From positions 62,001 through 126,000 of the forward strand of contig BGKB01000084.1 of the NCBI GenBank assembly GCA_003116975.1: a DNA stretch of 64,000 bases. The letters run 5' to 3'. This DNA is from Aurantiochytrium sp. KH105 (lineage: Eukaryota > Sar > Bigyra > Thraustochytrida > Thraustochytriidae). The position numbers and the translations under genes were made by a program. A model generated the notes under the pieces. The model saw nothing but the letters and a program-made list of their open reading frames with translations. It searched no databases and was not told where the DNA came from. This document shows positions 28,926 to 38,600 of this stretch, in pieces (within the stretch, counting starts at the first letter, position 1; each line of letters starts with the position of its first letter).

Positions 28926-30056
28926 ATGGCGCCTCTGTTATACGTATCAATGAAAAGAAGTCGAATGAATGCATGCAAAGCAGCGATCGCAAAGCAGCAA
29001 TCGAAGGCGATGCAAAGCAAAATCTTGGCAGAGCGGTCGAGACGCGCCAACCAGGTCGAGACCGCAGGGGGGATGGAGACCTTTGCGTACGTGCCGCCCG
29101 GCGGGGGCTACCCCACGCGCGTGTCCACGGGTCCCGAGTCTGAGCGACCGCGCTCGAGCGGCGGGGATCAAGGCGCGGGCAGCCTTGGTGAAGCTATGCA
29201 GGCGGCGAGCGCCATGGCTACCGATGCCAAGCGGCGCTTCGTCGACGCGTGCAACACGATCGGGAGCCAGACGAGCATCTCGGTGAGCAATTACACTGGC
29301 GTCTCGTACGCGCTCACGCTCGAGGTCGGTGGCATCGTGTACCAGCGTGAGACGCTGCCTGCAAATGATGCACTGGTGGCGCAGGAGGACGACGCCGGGG
29401 CCCCGCTCACGGGAAGGAGCGGGAGCGCCAAAGACTTTGTGGGCGCCAATTTTGCCGTGGTTAAATTCAAGTGCGGGTACGTCTTCTATTCTATATCGGC
29501 CACACCAATTGTCGACGATGGCCTCTCGCATTCCCCCGTCCAGGGCTCGCGCACGATTCACTTTGTCTATGGTGGATCCAAGGTTTCGCTCCGTTCAGAT
29601 CTGCGGGATCCACGCGGATTTAGGCTTGTCAACGAGACCACAGAGATCGGCGGTAACGAAATGTCCGATGACCTCGAGCTCACTCTCGAAGTGACGCGCG
29701 AATCGGCTCGCCACGTTAAAGATACCTATCTGGACCCTGCCATTGCCAAAGTGCGCACCACATTGCAGAGCTCCATGTCGGGTCGGAACATGGGCAATAG
29801 TACAAACGGTGCTACCGGATCTAGCGCTTTTGGATCCCAGATTTATGACGATTATGGCGTGCAGTCGCCATCGCAGGCAAGACGACAAGAACAAATGCAA
29901 AAGAAACGCCAGGAAGAAGCCGCCGCCGCCACCACCACCTCTAAGCAGCAGGCCGAGGAGCCAGAACCAAATTTGTTTGGATTTGAGGAGATCGATGAGG
30001 ACCCGCGAGATCGTTACTACGCGCCTGTGTCGTCCTCAGCGAGCGACGATGTCTGA
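28926..30056 (+). CDS. Hypothetical protein, 376 residues
   Basis: The frame starts at 28926, but in-frame ATGs at residues 9, 14 and 50 are alternatives; the first 45 residues are strongly basic. Residues of about 115-265 look like an all-beta domain (ISVSNYTGVSYALTLEVGG, then FAVVKFKCGYVFYSISATP). The C-terminal third is disordered, with a helical QARRQEQMQKKRQEE stretch and an acidic end containing PNLFGFEEIDED, a pattern reminiscent of short trafficking-adaptor peptides, though that is only a visual impression. I recognise no family. It converges with the metallophosphoesterase, whose stop is 92 bp away. Confidence 0.55.
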   Translation: MAPLLYVSMKRSRMNACKAAIAKQQSKAMQSKILAERSRRANQVETAGGMETFAYVPPGGGYPTRVSTGPESERPRSSGGDQGAGSLGEAMQAASAMATDAKRRFVDACNTIGSQTSISVSNYTGVSYALTLEVGGIVYQRETLPANDALVAQEDDAGAPLTGRSGSAKDFVGANFAVVKFKCGYVFYSISATPIVDDGLSHSPVQGSRTIHFVYGGSKVSLRSDLRDPRGFRLVNETTEIGGNEMSDDLELTLEVTRESARHVKDTYLDPAIAKVRTTLQSSMSGRNMGNSTNGATGSSAFGSQIYDDYGVQSPSQARRQEQMQKKRQEEAAAATTTSKQQAEEPEPNLFGFEEIDEDPRDRYYAPVSSSASDDV

Positions 30057-30148
30057 CGGCCTTGGGCTTGCTAAAATCACCCATACGCACACGCACACAC
30101 AAAAATCATAATCTGAAAATACGTTTTGTTAGAGTTCCTTCGACGGGC

Positions 30149-31531
30149 CTAGTTGAGAAGCTCATAGTTCATGTCACTGCTGTATGTGCCAGGTCCAGCG
30201 CTGTGGCAGACAAGAACGCCGTCGGGAACGACGGCCTTGACATGTCCTCCGTTTTCAAGACGATACCCAAGCTCGGGATGATCTTCCACCGAAAAGGCAT
30301 ATTCAGACCCGTCCTTAAGATGGCCTCGAATACAAGTCTCTTGTGGGGTGACCACGACCTCGCACACGACTTGGCCGCGGGTGTCAGCCGCCTCAGGGTC
30401 AGAATACGAGGTGTCAGCAGTGATGACGACCAGCTCCGGGTTGTCGCTTCGTCGAATGACCGTGGGGGTCTCACCATGAGGCCGATGGCCCGAAACCACA
30501 CGTCGAATACCTCCGCGGTGCAAAAAGTCTGCCACGCTTTGCGGAATCGACGCTGGAATGGTGTCGTCATCCTCGAGCCAGTCATTGTACACAACCCCGC
30601 GCCCCTCAATCCCTCCAGGACGACTATAATCCATGACAAGATCGCCGTTGGCGTTCGGCGAACGGACTTCTGGGTTAGCGGCCCACTCCGCGAGCTGGTC
30701 CGCGTAAAATTCATTCAAGCGACTAATCCAGGCTCGCGGTTCGTCCATATAAAAGCCGTCTCGTCGCGTCGTTGGCACAAAGCCAAGACCGCCAGCTGGC
30801 ACTGCTCCGTGTACAAAGAGTGTGTCGCCCACAAGCGCTCCTAGCTGCGCGGCCTCAAGGTATGATATCATATACCCGCCAGGCCGCATGGCATCGCAAA
30901 AGGAGGCGACGACGTCGACATCGCTGGCTGGATTTCCATTCATTTCGGTGAGCTCTTGTCGCCTCGACTCAAAGGCGTTGGGCGAGCCCATGGTGCGCTG
31001 CAGCATCATTTTCAGGAAATTGACAGCAGCCGTGGGATCCTTGTCAAAGCGGCGCCAGAGTTCCGAGCTGAGGCGGAGTTTGTTGATGTCGCGATTGCCT
31101 GCGAGAATGAAAACGCGATCAGGATAACGATTTTTAAGGTCCACGAGCGCGCGAGATACGCGAATGTCGCCCGGGCCGTGGTCGCAGACATCGCCTCCGT
31201 ATACGAAGCTGGCGTCCGCGTCCTTGAACTCGAGCTTCACGGCTGAAGACGAGCGCTCGGTCAGCTCGAGCACGCTCGAGAACTGCACGCTACGGCAGAA
31301 AAAGTCAAGATGGCCCTCCACGTCCGTCAGGTACCCCACGCGCTTGCCGCGGGGCAACGACGGTGAAGACGGCGAACAAGAGTTGGACGAAGAGGTGGTC
31401 GTCGTCGTCAAGTGTCGCTGCCATGGGTCGCCTGCTCGCCGCCTCAACAACGGCGAGCTTGCCGACGTCGGCGTCCGGCGGCAGTGCAAACCCCGCAGGG
31501 CGCAGACGAAGCCCGCGACCGCGGCACGCAT
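30149..31531 (-). CDS. Calcineurin-like metallophosphoesterase
   Basis: A 460-residue enzyme of the dimetal phosphoesterase superfamily. The first in-frame ATG (31531) gives an Arg/Ser/Thr-rich N-terminus (MRAAVAGFVCALRGLHCRR onward) that looks like a mitochondrial or plastid-type targeting peptide. The motifs run in family order: YLTDVEGHLDF (about 67, DxxxH in place of the usual DxH), YGGDVCDHGPGD (about 110, GDxxD), AGNRDINK (about 140, GNRD instead of GNHD/E), FVHGAV, and VSGHRPHGETP (about 355). The substrate is unknown; a phosphoprotein or small phosphoester are both possible. GCCTG repeats flank the start. Confidence 0.8.
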   Translation of the reverse strand: MRAAVAGFVCALRGLHCRRTPTSASSPLLRRRAGDPWQRHLTTTTTSSSNSCSPSSPSLPRGKRVGYLTDVEGHLDFFCRSVQFSSVLELTERSSSAVKLEFKDADASFVYGGDVCDHGPGDIRVSRALVDLKNRYPDRVFILAGNRDINKLRLSSELWRRFDKDPTAAVNFLKMMLQRTMGSPNAFESRRQELTEMNGNPASDVDVVASFCDAMRPGGYMISYLEAAQLGALVGDTLFVHGAVPAGGLGFVPTTRRDGFYMDEPRAWISRLNEFYADQLAEWAANPEVRSPNANGDLVMDYSRPGGIEGRGVVYNDWLEDDDTIPASIPQSVADFLHRGGIRRVVSGHRPHGETPTVIRRSDNPELVVITADTSYSDPEAADTRGQVVCEVVVTPQETCIRGHLKDGSEYAFSVEDHPELGYRLENGGHVKAVVPDGVLVCHSAGPGTYSSDMNYELLN

Positions 31532-31993
31532 GCTGGCTCGGCCTGGCCCGGCCTGGCCTGGCCTGGCCCCCCTGGCAGCCGCCGCGCGCAGCTCCAAGAA
31601 TGAGTGTCTCTCTCGGTCTCTCTGCCAGTACCTCGAGGGCCGCTCGCATTCGCCGCCTCAAAGGCAGCGCAGGAACCCTTCGAGCCGCGTCTGCGCGCGG
31701 GCGTGGCGCGCGCGCACCAAGAGGCCACTTGCAAGCGGCATCGGCATCGTGGACGTGGCGTCGTTTATCGCGGGCATCGACATTGGGCAAGAGGCGTCAG
31801 AGGCCTGGCCGGCTGAGACTTGGCCTATTGGATACGACTCGTGCTTTTTGACAGAACGAAGCGGCGAACGCGAGGCGAACGCACGCAAAAAGGGGGCTCG
31901 AGGCGGGAAGACGGGCGAGCGGGCGAGCGGGCGGGCGGGCGAGCAGCGATCGAGAAGCAGAAGCATAGATACTTTGATCACTCACACTGCGCG
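31532..31993. other. Divergent spacer with GCCTG repeats
   Basis: The 462 bp between divergent starts hold the GCCTG array (31541-31570) next to the metallophosphoesterase start and a GGGCGAGCGGGCGGG cluster at about 31917-31942. No gene seen. Confidence 0.5.
31541..31570 (+). repeat. GCCTG pentanucleotide array
   Basis: About six tandem five-base units (GCCTG with GCCCG/GCCCC variants) within 40 bp upstream of the metallophosphoesterase ATG. Confidence 0.7.
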
Positions 31994-33589
31994 ATGTCCG
32001 CGATTCTTGACGGACAGCGTCGTGACTGGGACAACTACGAACGCGATTTACTTTGGGGGATCGCTCATGGCATCGAAGCGGAATTGCAGGATGAGGGGTC
32101 CGTCGCTCAACCCGATCTGATCATGAAGGCATTCGGCAGGGCGGAAAAGATCATTGAAGGCAGAAATCGCTGTTTCTACAAAAACACGGCAGGATCCATT
32201 TATTGGGCGATGCGAGATGCTTTCCAGGTGGACGACCCCGTGGCACTGCAAGAGGCCATCGACTTTTACCGGATGGAGCTTGCCACGATTGCTGGCGTCC
32301 TCACGTCGATTGCGGAGTGTTCACAAGACTTGAGGCTTCCATTCTCCATCGTTGAATCGAAGCGATTGCGCTCGCTCACGGGTTGGTTCATCGCAGGTTT
32401 GGTGGTCTTACCTGGTGTGATGAAGCCGTCTGAGATCATTCTGGATGTGTTATCGCCTCACGCCGTGTGGTCGTCCAATTACGCAAGCCATGCATTGACA
32501 GCCTTTGAGCTCGATGTGCATTTTCTGTTCATAACTGCTCGACGTTTCGGTAAATTTGATAGCGTCAATATCAGAATAGAGAATGTGCACAAAGACCTCC
32601 AAGAGGCAGTCGCAGTCGCCATCGAAAAGGCAACACATGAGAAGCTACTCGAATGCCGCAGCGTCTCCATTGCCTTCCCTGGAGATTTTGGCAGACGCGT
32701 GTTAAAAGCGCTTTTTGGTCGACGAAAAGGGGGTGGTGCTTACACCATTACCATCAGGCACAGTCTACTCGCTCAAGACATCGAAGTCCTCCGTGCGGCG
32801 CTAACCAGGAGAAATTGCTCGGGCGTCTTAACGCTGTCATTGACTCTTGCAAGGTCTAGCCTGTTTGTCAGTGAACGTTTTCGTAAATTGGTCTCAAGCA
32901 AGTGGTGCTATTCTAGCACGGTCATCATCACTTTCAGACGCTCTCTGAATGACGGGCAGCAGATATCATTTGCACCAGACGAGGAGGATGCGTTCATCGA
33001 TGCGATGGTTGCTGGTGATAATATTCATAGCCTGCAAGTGTCGTCAATTTCTCCCGAGTTTCAAATGCGCATCGCGCGTGTGTGTCACTTTAAAAGCGTC
33101 CTTGTCGACGCTGCCAAGGTCGTACGAACAGCATCACACTATCATCAATGCCGAGACTGGTGCTTGACGGTCTGGCGCATTGGTTTCAGGCATCTTAAGT
33201 CTAACTTTTCCGGACCATACTTCACCAGAGCCGAGGCGTTCGTCTCCTATTGGACGATGTCTAGCACAGCGATCCATCGCGATGTTGCAGCATTGATGGA
33301 GCACGATCGCCAATCGGGAAGCAAAATTGCGAAGGCTCTCACCATCGTTCGCGAACTGTCCATCGCATACAAACTTTTCACGTCGAGCCTTCCGGTATTG
33401 ATCCAAGACTTTGTTGATGTTGCAGGCATCATTGAGTACACTCTATGGCATCCCAGATCCGTCATGTCATGGTACCACAATGACAACTTACCAACTCTCA
33501 AATCAATGCCAAAGGTGAAGCGTATCGCAGCATTCAAGACACATCCCAGAAAATCTAAGCGTCTCAGGAGTTCAAATTCGCAATCTTGA
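31994..33589 (+). CDS. Orphan protein, 531 residues
   Basis: The chosen start is MSAILDGQRRDWDNYERDLL at 31994; the frame runs further upstream but only through GC-rich low-complexity sequence. The protein has no signal peptide or clear membrane span. It shows alternating helical and beta-like stretches, for example ESKRLRSLTGWFIAGLVVLP, VSIAFPGDFGRRVLKALFG and the repeated pattern VLTLSLTLARSSLF / STVIITFRRSL, which might hint at a repeat fold. The C-terminus is basic (KTHPRKSKRLRSSN). I recognise no family and infer a lineage-specific gene. Its 3' flank is T-rich. Confidence 0.55.
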   Translation: MSAILDGQRRDWDNYERDLLWGIAHGIEAELQDEGSVAQPDLIMKAFGRAEKIIEGRNRCFYKNTAGSIYWAMRDAFQVDDPVALQEAIDFYRMELATIAGVLTSIAECSQDLRLPFSIVESKRLRSLTGWFIAGLVVLPGVMKPSEIILDVLSPHAVWSSNYASHALTAFELDVHFLFITARRFGKFDSVNIRIENVHKDLQEAVAVAIEKATHEKLLECRSVSIAFPGDFGRRVLKALFGRRKGGGAYTITIRHSLLAQDIEVLRAALTRRNCSGVLTLSLTLARSSLFVSERFRKLVSSKWCYSSTVIITFRRSLNDGQQISFAPDEEDAFIDAMVAGDNIHSLQVSSISPEFQMRIARVCHFKSVLVDAAKVVRTASHYHQCRDWCLTVWRIGFRHLKSNFSGPYFTRAEAFVSYWTMSSTAIHRDVAALMEHDRQSGSKIAKALTIVRELSIAYKLFTSSLPVLIQDFVDVAGIIEYTLWHPRSVMSWYHNDNLPTLKSMPKVKRIAAFKTHPRKSKRLRSSNSQS

Positions 33590-34170
33590 GGTCCACCACG
33601 GGTTTTCCTTTTTCTTTTTTCTTTTCATTTCTTTCATTTCTTTCTTTGTTTTTTGGGGTTCTTGTTTTTTTCGGTTGCAGTTCCGTTCTCAATTATTACC
33701 TTTGTAGGCCTATTTCGATTTGTTTGTTTGCTTCTTCGCTTGCTTGATTACTTGCTTGTTTGATTCTAAGACGCTAACGGTGAACTGAAAATGAACATTG
33801 ACACTAACTTGTTTAGCAAAGTAGGTCCAGAAAACATCAGTGCAGGTCGAAAATCATGATGATCTCGCCAAGCTGTGCAACGGCACAATATCTGCAAAGC
33901 TCTCCATTTTGTCGTACTACTTCGCACTCCCACCGCCGGCAAAATTCGAGAATCTTTCGAAGAGAACCTGCGATCCTGGGAACTCAGTCGGATCATCAAG
34001 CTTGCATGCGTCCCGATTTCGGTCGGCCAATCGTGGGTGGAATATGTCACACAATTTTTCTAGAATTAACTTTAAAGGCTTGCACCTCGTGATCACTCGC
34101 AATGCTTGAAGGGAAGAGATTCAGCGCCATTTAAAAACTAACTGGCATTCGGTTCTTAGGAAACAGTGCC
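33590..34170. other. T-rich spacer between orphan gene and pseudogene
   Basis: The spacer begins with a T-rich CTTT/TTTC stretch (33607-33655), has a TAGGCCTA palindrome, a CTTGCTTG/TTTG-rich run (33719-33762) and no recognisable gene. Confidence 0.5.
33705..33712. other. TAGGCCTA palindrome, copy 4
   Basis: Perfect 8-bp palindrome 116 bp after the stop of the orphan gene. Confidence 0.6.
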
Positions 34171-35211
34171 TTATGCCGCGAATCCCAGAGATGTTGCTGC
34201 AGCATCATGTACCATGGCCTGGTGTGCTGAGGTGAGGTCCATTTGTGCATTCTTGCCCAGGTAATGGAGCAAGTCCACTATCGACATCGCACCATGAAGA
34301 ACCTTCAAGGTGTTGATCGAAAAGCTGTTGCGCGTTCTCACATTTGGTCGCTGAACGCTGGCTTGCAACGGCCAAGCACGCAGCCACGGCGCGCCGCCAC
34401 ATAGGGTGCTTCGTCTCGATCATGCGCCGGATGTTGGTCACTATATCCGCAAAGGTCGTTCGGCAGTCATGGAAGGTCATCTGGTCGACTTTTCTCGCGC
34501 ACATGGCCGTCTCGCCGTAAAAGCCCCCCCTTCTTTAGCCAAGGCAATAAGCTCGACGTTGTGCATTCCAGCGTGCCATATTAAAAGCGGAGGTATTTTC
34601 TCCGCGATCGCCTCTTCTATCTGCAGCGTGTCGACAACGTCTTCCGCGACGCCATGATGATCGGCGAGCATGATATCCACGATCGATCCAGAGTGCTTTC
34701 TGCACCGTTTCGCAAGGTACAAAATGATCAAAAACAACATATCGATAGAGCCAGCAATCAGAACCTCGTAAAAAGAGAGTGTTGCAGACCTGAATTTTGC
34801 GAAGCCACGGAAGCAAACACAGGCTTGTCTCGCTGTACATGAGCGCCTCCAGGGACGACGTGGGCTGGTCAAGCATATCTGGCGAGGAAACGACGTTCTC
34901 AGTGTCCTTTGCACTCGAGCTTGATGTTGATGTCACGGCAGTGACGGCGGCAACCATACAGCCTTCATCGGCGACCCGAAGGCGAGACACTCGTCATCCT
35001 CGAGAATGAAGCCCGTCTCGCCAACGAACATAAGAAGGAGCCCGGCTCCGTGCATCCATTTGACCCAAGATTGACAGACATGTTTGCCCGCCAAACCAGA
35101 CGCCCCAGTCGCGGGTCGTCCTCGCTGCGCCCCAAGTTCGTTCGCTGTGCTGCTTCCCCCCCCAAGCAAGCACGTAAACTCATCTTTGCGAGAACGGCTG
35201 TTGCTGCTCAT
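34171..35211 (-). pseudogene. Frameshifted ankyrin-like gene
   Basis: Protein-like sequence runs through this region on the minus strand but changes frame at least three times. In order: an N-terminal part from ATG 35211 including KWMHGAGLLLMFVGETGF; an Ala/Ser/Thr stretch with LDQPTSSLEALMYSETSL; EVLIAGSIDMLFLIILYLA; an ankyrin-like LLIWHAGMHNVELIALAKEG; and a last part, LLHYLGKNAQMDLTSAHQAM, that ends at a stop at 34171. One break falls exactly on a run of seven C (34524-34530, G on the coding strand). The switches have no usable GT-AG borders at the breaks, so decay fits better than splicing. Sequencing error at the homopolymer is possible for that one site. Confidence 0.55.
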
Positions 35212-35984
35212 GCTCACCTGGCTCTGTCTGTCCTCTCCAGTCACATCACACCATCAATCACCGCCATCCATCCATCCATCCATCCCATCACCACCCGCCC
35301 GCCTCGCTGCGCGGCGCGAGGCCAGGCCAGGCCGGGCCGTTCGCGCGCGGCGGCGCCTGCGCCAGACGACATTCCGCTCTGCAGGGCTCTAGCCGAGCCG
35401 GAGCCGAGCCGAGCCGAGCCAGGCCAACCAAGGCGTCTTGCTGGCTCGGTAAGCAAGCAAGCCCGGCCGGCAGAGAGAGCACAGCACGGCAGACCCCGAA
35501 CGGCGGCAGGAGAAGAAGAGAAGAAGAGACGCGTGCGCGGCTTCGCGCGGCTCGCGCGGCTCGCGTGCGCGGCTCGCTTGCGCGGCTCGCGTGCGCGGCC
35601 TGTCTGCGCGGCCTGCCTGCGCGGCGGGCGGCGGGACCCGGTCGCGCGGGGCGCGGCCCTGCGGCTCGGGCGGCAGAGGCGCGGCCGGCAGACGGACGCC
35701 GCGAACGAGGAGGAAGAGATCGCGAGGCCTCCTTCTCGTCCTCCTTCGGCTGCATCTGATCGAGCTCCTGGCCTTCTCGCGCGCGACCTGCGTGCGCGCG
35801 CCGGCGCGCGGGAGGGCGGGGTGCCCGCGCCGCTGCGAGGGCGGGCCGCCTCGCGGAGGGAAGACTCCGGCGGCGAGCGGCGGCAGCGGCGGCAGCGGAA
35901 AGCGCTGTGAACTGGGATCTGTCTCCCAGCTTGCGAGCTTGCTCAGCGAACCCAGCACGCGCGGGCGCGGCGCGGGCAGCAACC
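35212..35984. other. GC-rich spacer
   Basis: This 773-bp spacer has a CATC run (about 35266-35285), GAGCC/GGCCA short repeats (35322-35335 and 35399-35421) and a long GC-rich GCGCGGCTCGC cluster (35525-35620). Long frames on both strands here are composition artefacts. No gene seen. Confidence 0.5.
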
Positions 35985-36497
35985 ATGACGGCCGCCACGA
36001 CGGCCGGCGGCGTGCCTGGGGGCCGCGCCGGCGTGAAGCGCGAGAGCGAGGACACCGGGCCAAGCTCTCTGATGGACTTGTTCGCGGCGTGCGTGGGGTG
36101 CGGGAAGAAAAGAAACAAGGAAACGGCGCAGCCAGCGTCGGCTTCAAGAGCCGAGGCGACCACGACCACGACCACGACCACGACAAGGTCGGGGCAAGAA
36201 CCCGGGCAGGCGGGAGGCCATCCGCCAGAGGTCACGACGCCGCTTTCATCGGACATGCCGGCAGATGCGAAGGCCGAAGCGGTTCTCGCCGAGGAAATGG
36301 CCAAGGCCAAGGAAGCTCACGCACGGTTAAAGCGTCTTCGAGAAGAGAGAGCGCGCAGGGAGGCCGCGCTCAAGGAAAAACAGAAACTTCTGGATAAAGC
36401 ACGCCTCCACGTGTCAAAACGCGAGGAAAGTGTTCGAGAGATGAGGCAAAAGGCTCTGCAGAGCAAGGATAACCCTGTATCAACCACAATAATCTGA
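35985..36497 (+). CDS. Small coiled-coil protein, unknown
   Basis: The first in-frame ATG (MTAATTAGGVPGGRAGVKRE) gives 170 residues. After a Gly/Ala/Thr-rich start there is a Cys-containing stretch (LMDLFAACVGCGKKRNKE), a threonine run encoded by an ACCACG repeat, and from about residue 90 to 160 a highly charged helix (EAVLAEEMAKAKEAHARLKR onward) with heptad-like spacing, probably a coiled coil. No family recognised. The upstream region is so GC-rich that the frame extends without an ATG, which lowers confidence. Confidence 0.5.
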   Translation: MTAATTAGGVPGGRAGVKRESEDTGPSSLMDLFAACVGCGKKRNKETAQPASASRAEATTTTTTTTTRSGQEPGQAGGHPPEVTTPLSSDMPADAKAEAVLAEEMAKAKEAHARLKRLREERARREAALKEKQKLLDKARLHVSKREESVREMRQKALQSKDNPVSTTII

Positions 36498-37369
36498 GCC
36501 GTCGGCTGTGTCCGTGTCTGTATGCAATCAAACATCCAATCAATCTAAGACCTCGGAGGTGAATCAACACAAATCAATCCATTCTCTCCAAACTGCCTTA
36601 TCCACCGACGTATATACCCAGAGCCAAAATCCATGTTCTGTTCAATTTGCGTCTTAGAAGTCAAACTCATGTGATCCCTCCCCCACCCTCTTGATGTGAC
36701 TTGAATTTACAAATCTGCCTCGTCCCATTTGATCCATCATCTTATTACATTCAACTATAGGCCTTGGCCTAGCACGCAGTCCATGTTTCATCACAGGATT
36801 ACAATCGCCCCCCTTGGTAGTCGGGAAACGCTCACATGTGCAAAGGAAATCAATGGATCCCTCAGGTTGCGTGCGCTCTCAGCATCCGACGTCTTTTCGA
36901 CGGAACATTCTTCTCAAGGTTGCAAATCACTAACGCAAATGTTCTTGATTCAAATTGTACATCCATGAAGAAAGAGCCCTCATTCTTCATCCCTTGTTAG
37001 TGGTGAAGAGCGCGACAGGCTTTCTGATCTGGTGGAAATTGACTTGTTCCGAAATTATCAAACAAGGACTTTATGCTACGAAGAACTACCATTGTTTCTG
37101 TTTGCTTTGAAAACCAAAATAAGTAATTTGACTGGACCTAGGCCCACCGAAATGCATCGGATTGAATGCAGGCTGGTCGAAACGACACGACAATTGATGC
37201 TTTGTTCGAATCACGCACACAAGAATCTTTCATCTATCCTTGCACATTATTTCTTTCATCTTTGCACCCTGAGTCTTCAGTCAATCTTCTTGCACACTTA
37301 TTACGACTGGTGGACTCAGGCCGTAGGCCTATTCTAAAGGTCTTTTCTTCACCAGAAATACTCACGACG
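36498..37369. other. Convergent intergenic region
   Basis: The 872-bp spacer lies between the coiled-coil gene and the DHHC gene, both ending here. It holds ATAGGCCTTGGCCTAG at 36758-36773, GGACCTAGGCCCACC near 37135 and one exact TAGGCCTA. Open frames look random. No gene seen. Confidence 0.5.
37324..37331. other. TAGGCCTA palindrome, copy 5
   Basis: Perfect 8-bp palindrome about 40 bp downstream of the DHHC protein stop. Confidence 0.6.
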
Positions 37370-38410
37370 CTAAGGGTAAAATTCGCGCTTGGGCACGGTG
37401 CAAAAGGAGCACGGCGTACACGCGCCGCAAGCAGGCTCGCGTTCGAGGTCTGTGGCAACAAGGCTACTCCCGCGACGAGCCATTGGCACACAGCAAAAGA
37501 TGCGGTACACACACATACCACAATCGCCGAGCATATCAAAGTAGGCGAGAAACCAAAAGCCGGCTGAGGCCACCGCGACAACAACAAACAAGATGCCAAA
37601 GGCATGCGCGGAAATCTCCACTGCCGGCGAAAAGGAACCGTCAAAGCCACTTGACGTCGAAAGCGTCGTACAAATTGCAATGTAGACAATGGCCGTGACG
37701 AGACTCCAAAACGACATCATATAGTAGAAAAAGAGCATCATAAAGTGCACCTTGTTACGCGCTCCAATGCACGTGCCCGTAACGCCACAATGATGATCCA
37801 GCTCCCGCACGCAAGCATTGCAAAAGCTGCAGTGTCGCTGATTGTCATCTTGGTACACATTGCAAGTGTTGCAGAACCGGCGACTTGGATCTGGCGTTGT
37901 CCCGCGATCGGGCTGCGGCGTCACCACGCCTGGGTCCGTGCATCCCGTGAGCATAAACGCGGTAAAGTCCAGAGCAATAAAGACCAGCGGCATCGCTGCA
38001 AACAAGGGGAAAAACTCAAACAGAAGGAAGCCCGAGAGCAGCGCATACGCAATGGTCACGAGTACGAAGACGCCTATCATGAGCCGCTGGAAATCGCAGT
38101 CCTCCTCTGCTGGGCCCGTGACGCACCTCCCGCCGCAGTGAAACGTGTGGTTCGACTCGTTCACGTCGAGCTCCGTGCCCACCTCGTCGGCATCCGCGTT
38201 GCCCACGGCCCGAGAGCTCTTCCTGGCGTCCCTGCTGGCTCGTGCTGGCTTGGGCGCGCCGCCGGCCGAGGATGGCGACGAGGTCCCGCCGAGGATCGGC
38301 CGCAGCTCCACCTGGTCCGCGCGCGTCGCCGCAGCGCCCTGCGTCGCGCCCGCGCCGCCCGCGCCGCCCGCCTGGGCCCCCGCGGGCGCGCGGCCCCGCG
38401 CCGCCAGCAT
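37370..38410 (-). CDS. DHHC palmitoyltransferase
   Basis: Protein S-acyltransferase of 346 residues with four membrane spans. The N-terminal 95 residues are Ala/Gly-rich and disordered. Two helices (about 108-150) precede the DHHC cysteine-rich domain (about 170-220), which contains FCNTCNVYQDDNQRHCSFCN and the catalytic DHHCGVTGTCIGARN. The usual DHHCPWVGNC context is changed to DHHCGVTGTC, keeping the DHHC and the following C. Two more helices follow. I chose the ATG at 38410 because the frame further upstream runs into the divergent gene starting at 38601. The membrane compartment is unknown (Golgi and ER are usual). Confidence 0.85.
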   Translation of the reverse strand: MLAARGRAPAGAQAGGAGGAGATQGAAATRADQVELRPILGGTSSPSSAGGAPKPARASRDARKSSRAVGNADADEVGTELDVNESNHTFHCGGRCVTGPAEEDCDFQRLMIGVFVLVTIAYALLSGFLLFEFFPLFAAMPLVFIALDFTAFMLTGCTDPGVVTPQPDRGTTPDPSRRFCNTCNVYQDDNQRHCSFCNACVRELDHHCGVTGTCIGARNKVHFMMLFFYYMMSFWSLVTAIVYIAICTTLSTSSGFDGSFSPAVEISAHAFGILFVVVAVASAGFWFLAYFDMLGDCGMCVYRIFCCVPMARRGSSLVATDLEREPACGACTPCSFCTVPKREFYP

Positions 38411-38600
38411 GGCCTCGCCCGGCGAGCTCGCGCTGGCTGGCACGGCGACGAGGTGCGCGAGATGAAAAGGATTCGCGTTTGCTCGCGTTTGCTTCTTCGT
38501 TCTGCGAGTTCGTTGGTTGCGTTCCCCTTGCTCGGGCCCGTCGCGGCGCCAGAGCGCCAAGCCCGGACCCGGCCGGACGCGCCGGCGCTCGGCGACGGCC
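38411..38600. promoter_or_regulatory. Short divergent promoter region
   Basis: Only 190 bp separate the starts of the DHHC and GDP-hexose phosphorylase genes, so both promoters must sit here or overlap the coding ends. The region is GC-rich; no TATA box seen. Confidence 0.4.

Noticed and set aside
28926-29100. Fusion of the 28173 and 28926 genes into one spliced gene
   Set aside because: The first ends in a normal stop, no good splice pair joins them and the two have unrelated composition.
35288-36310. Long minus-strand frames in the GC-rich region
   Set aside because: They are Ala/Arg/Pro-rich with no domains and arise from GC-rich composition opposite the coiled-coil gene.
37203-37213. 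GTTCGAATC resembling a tRNA T-loop
   Set aside because: No matching acceptor stem, D arm or anticodon arm upstream.
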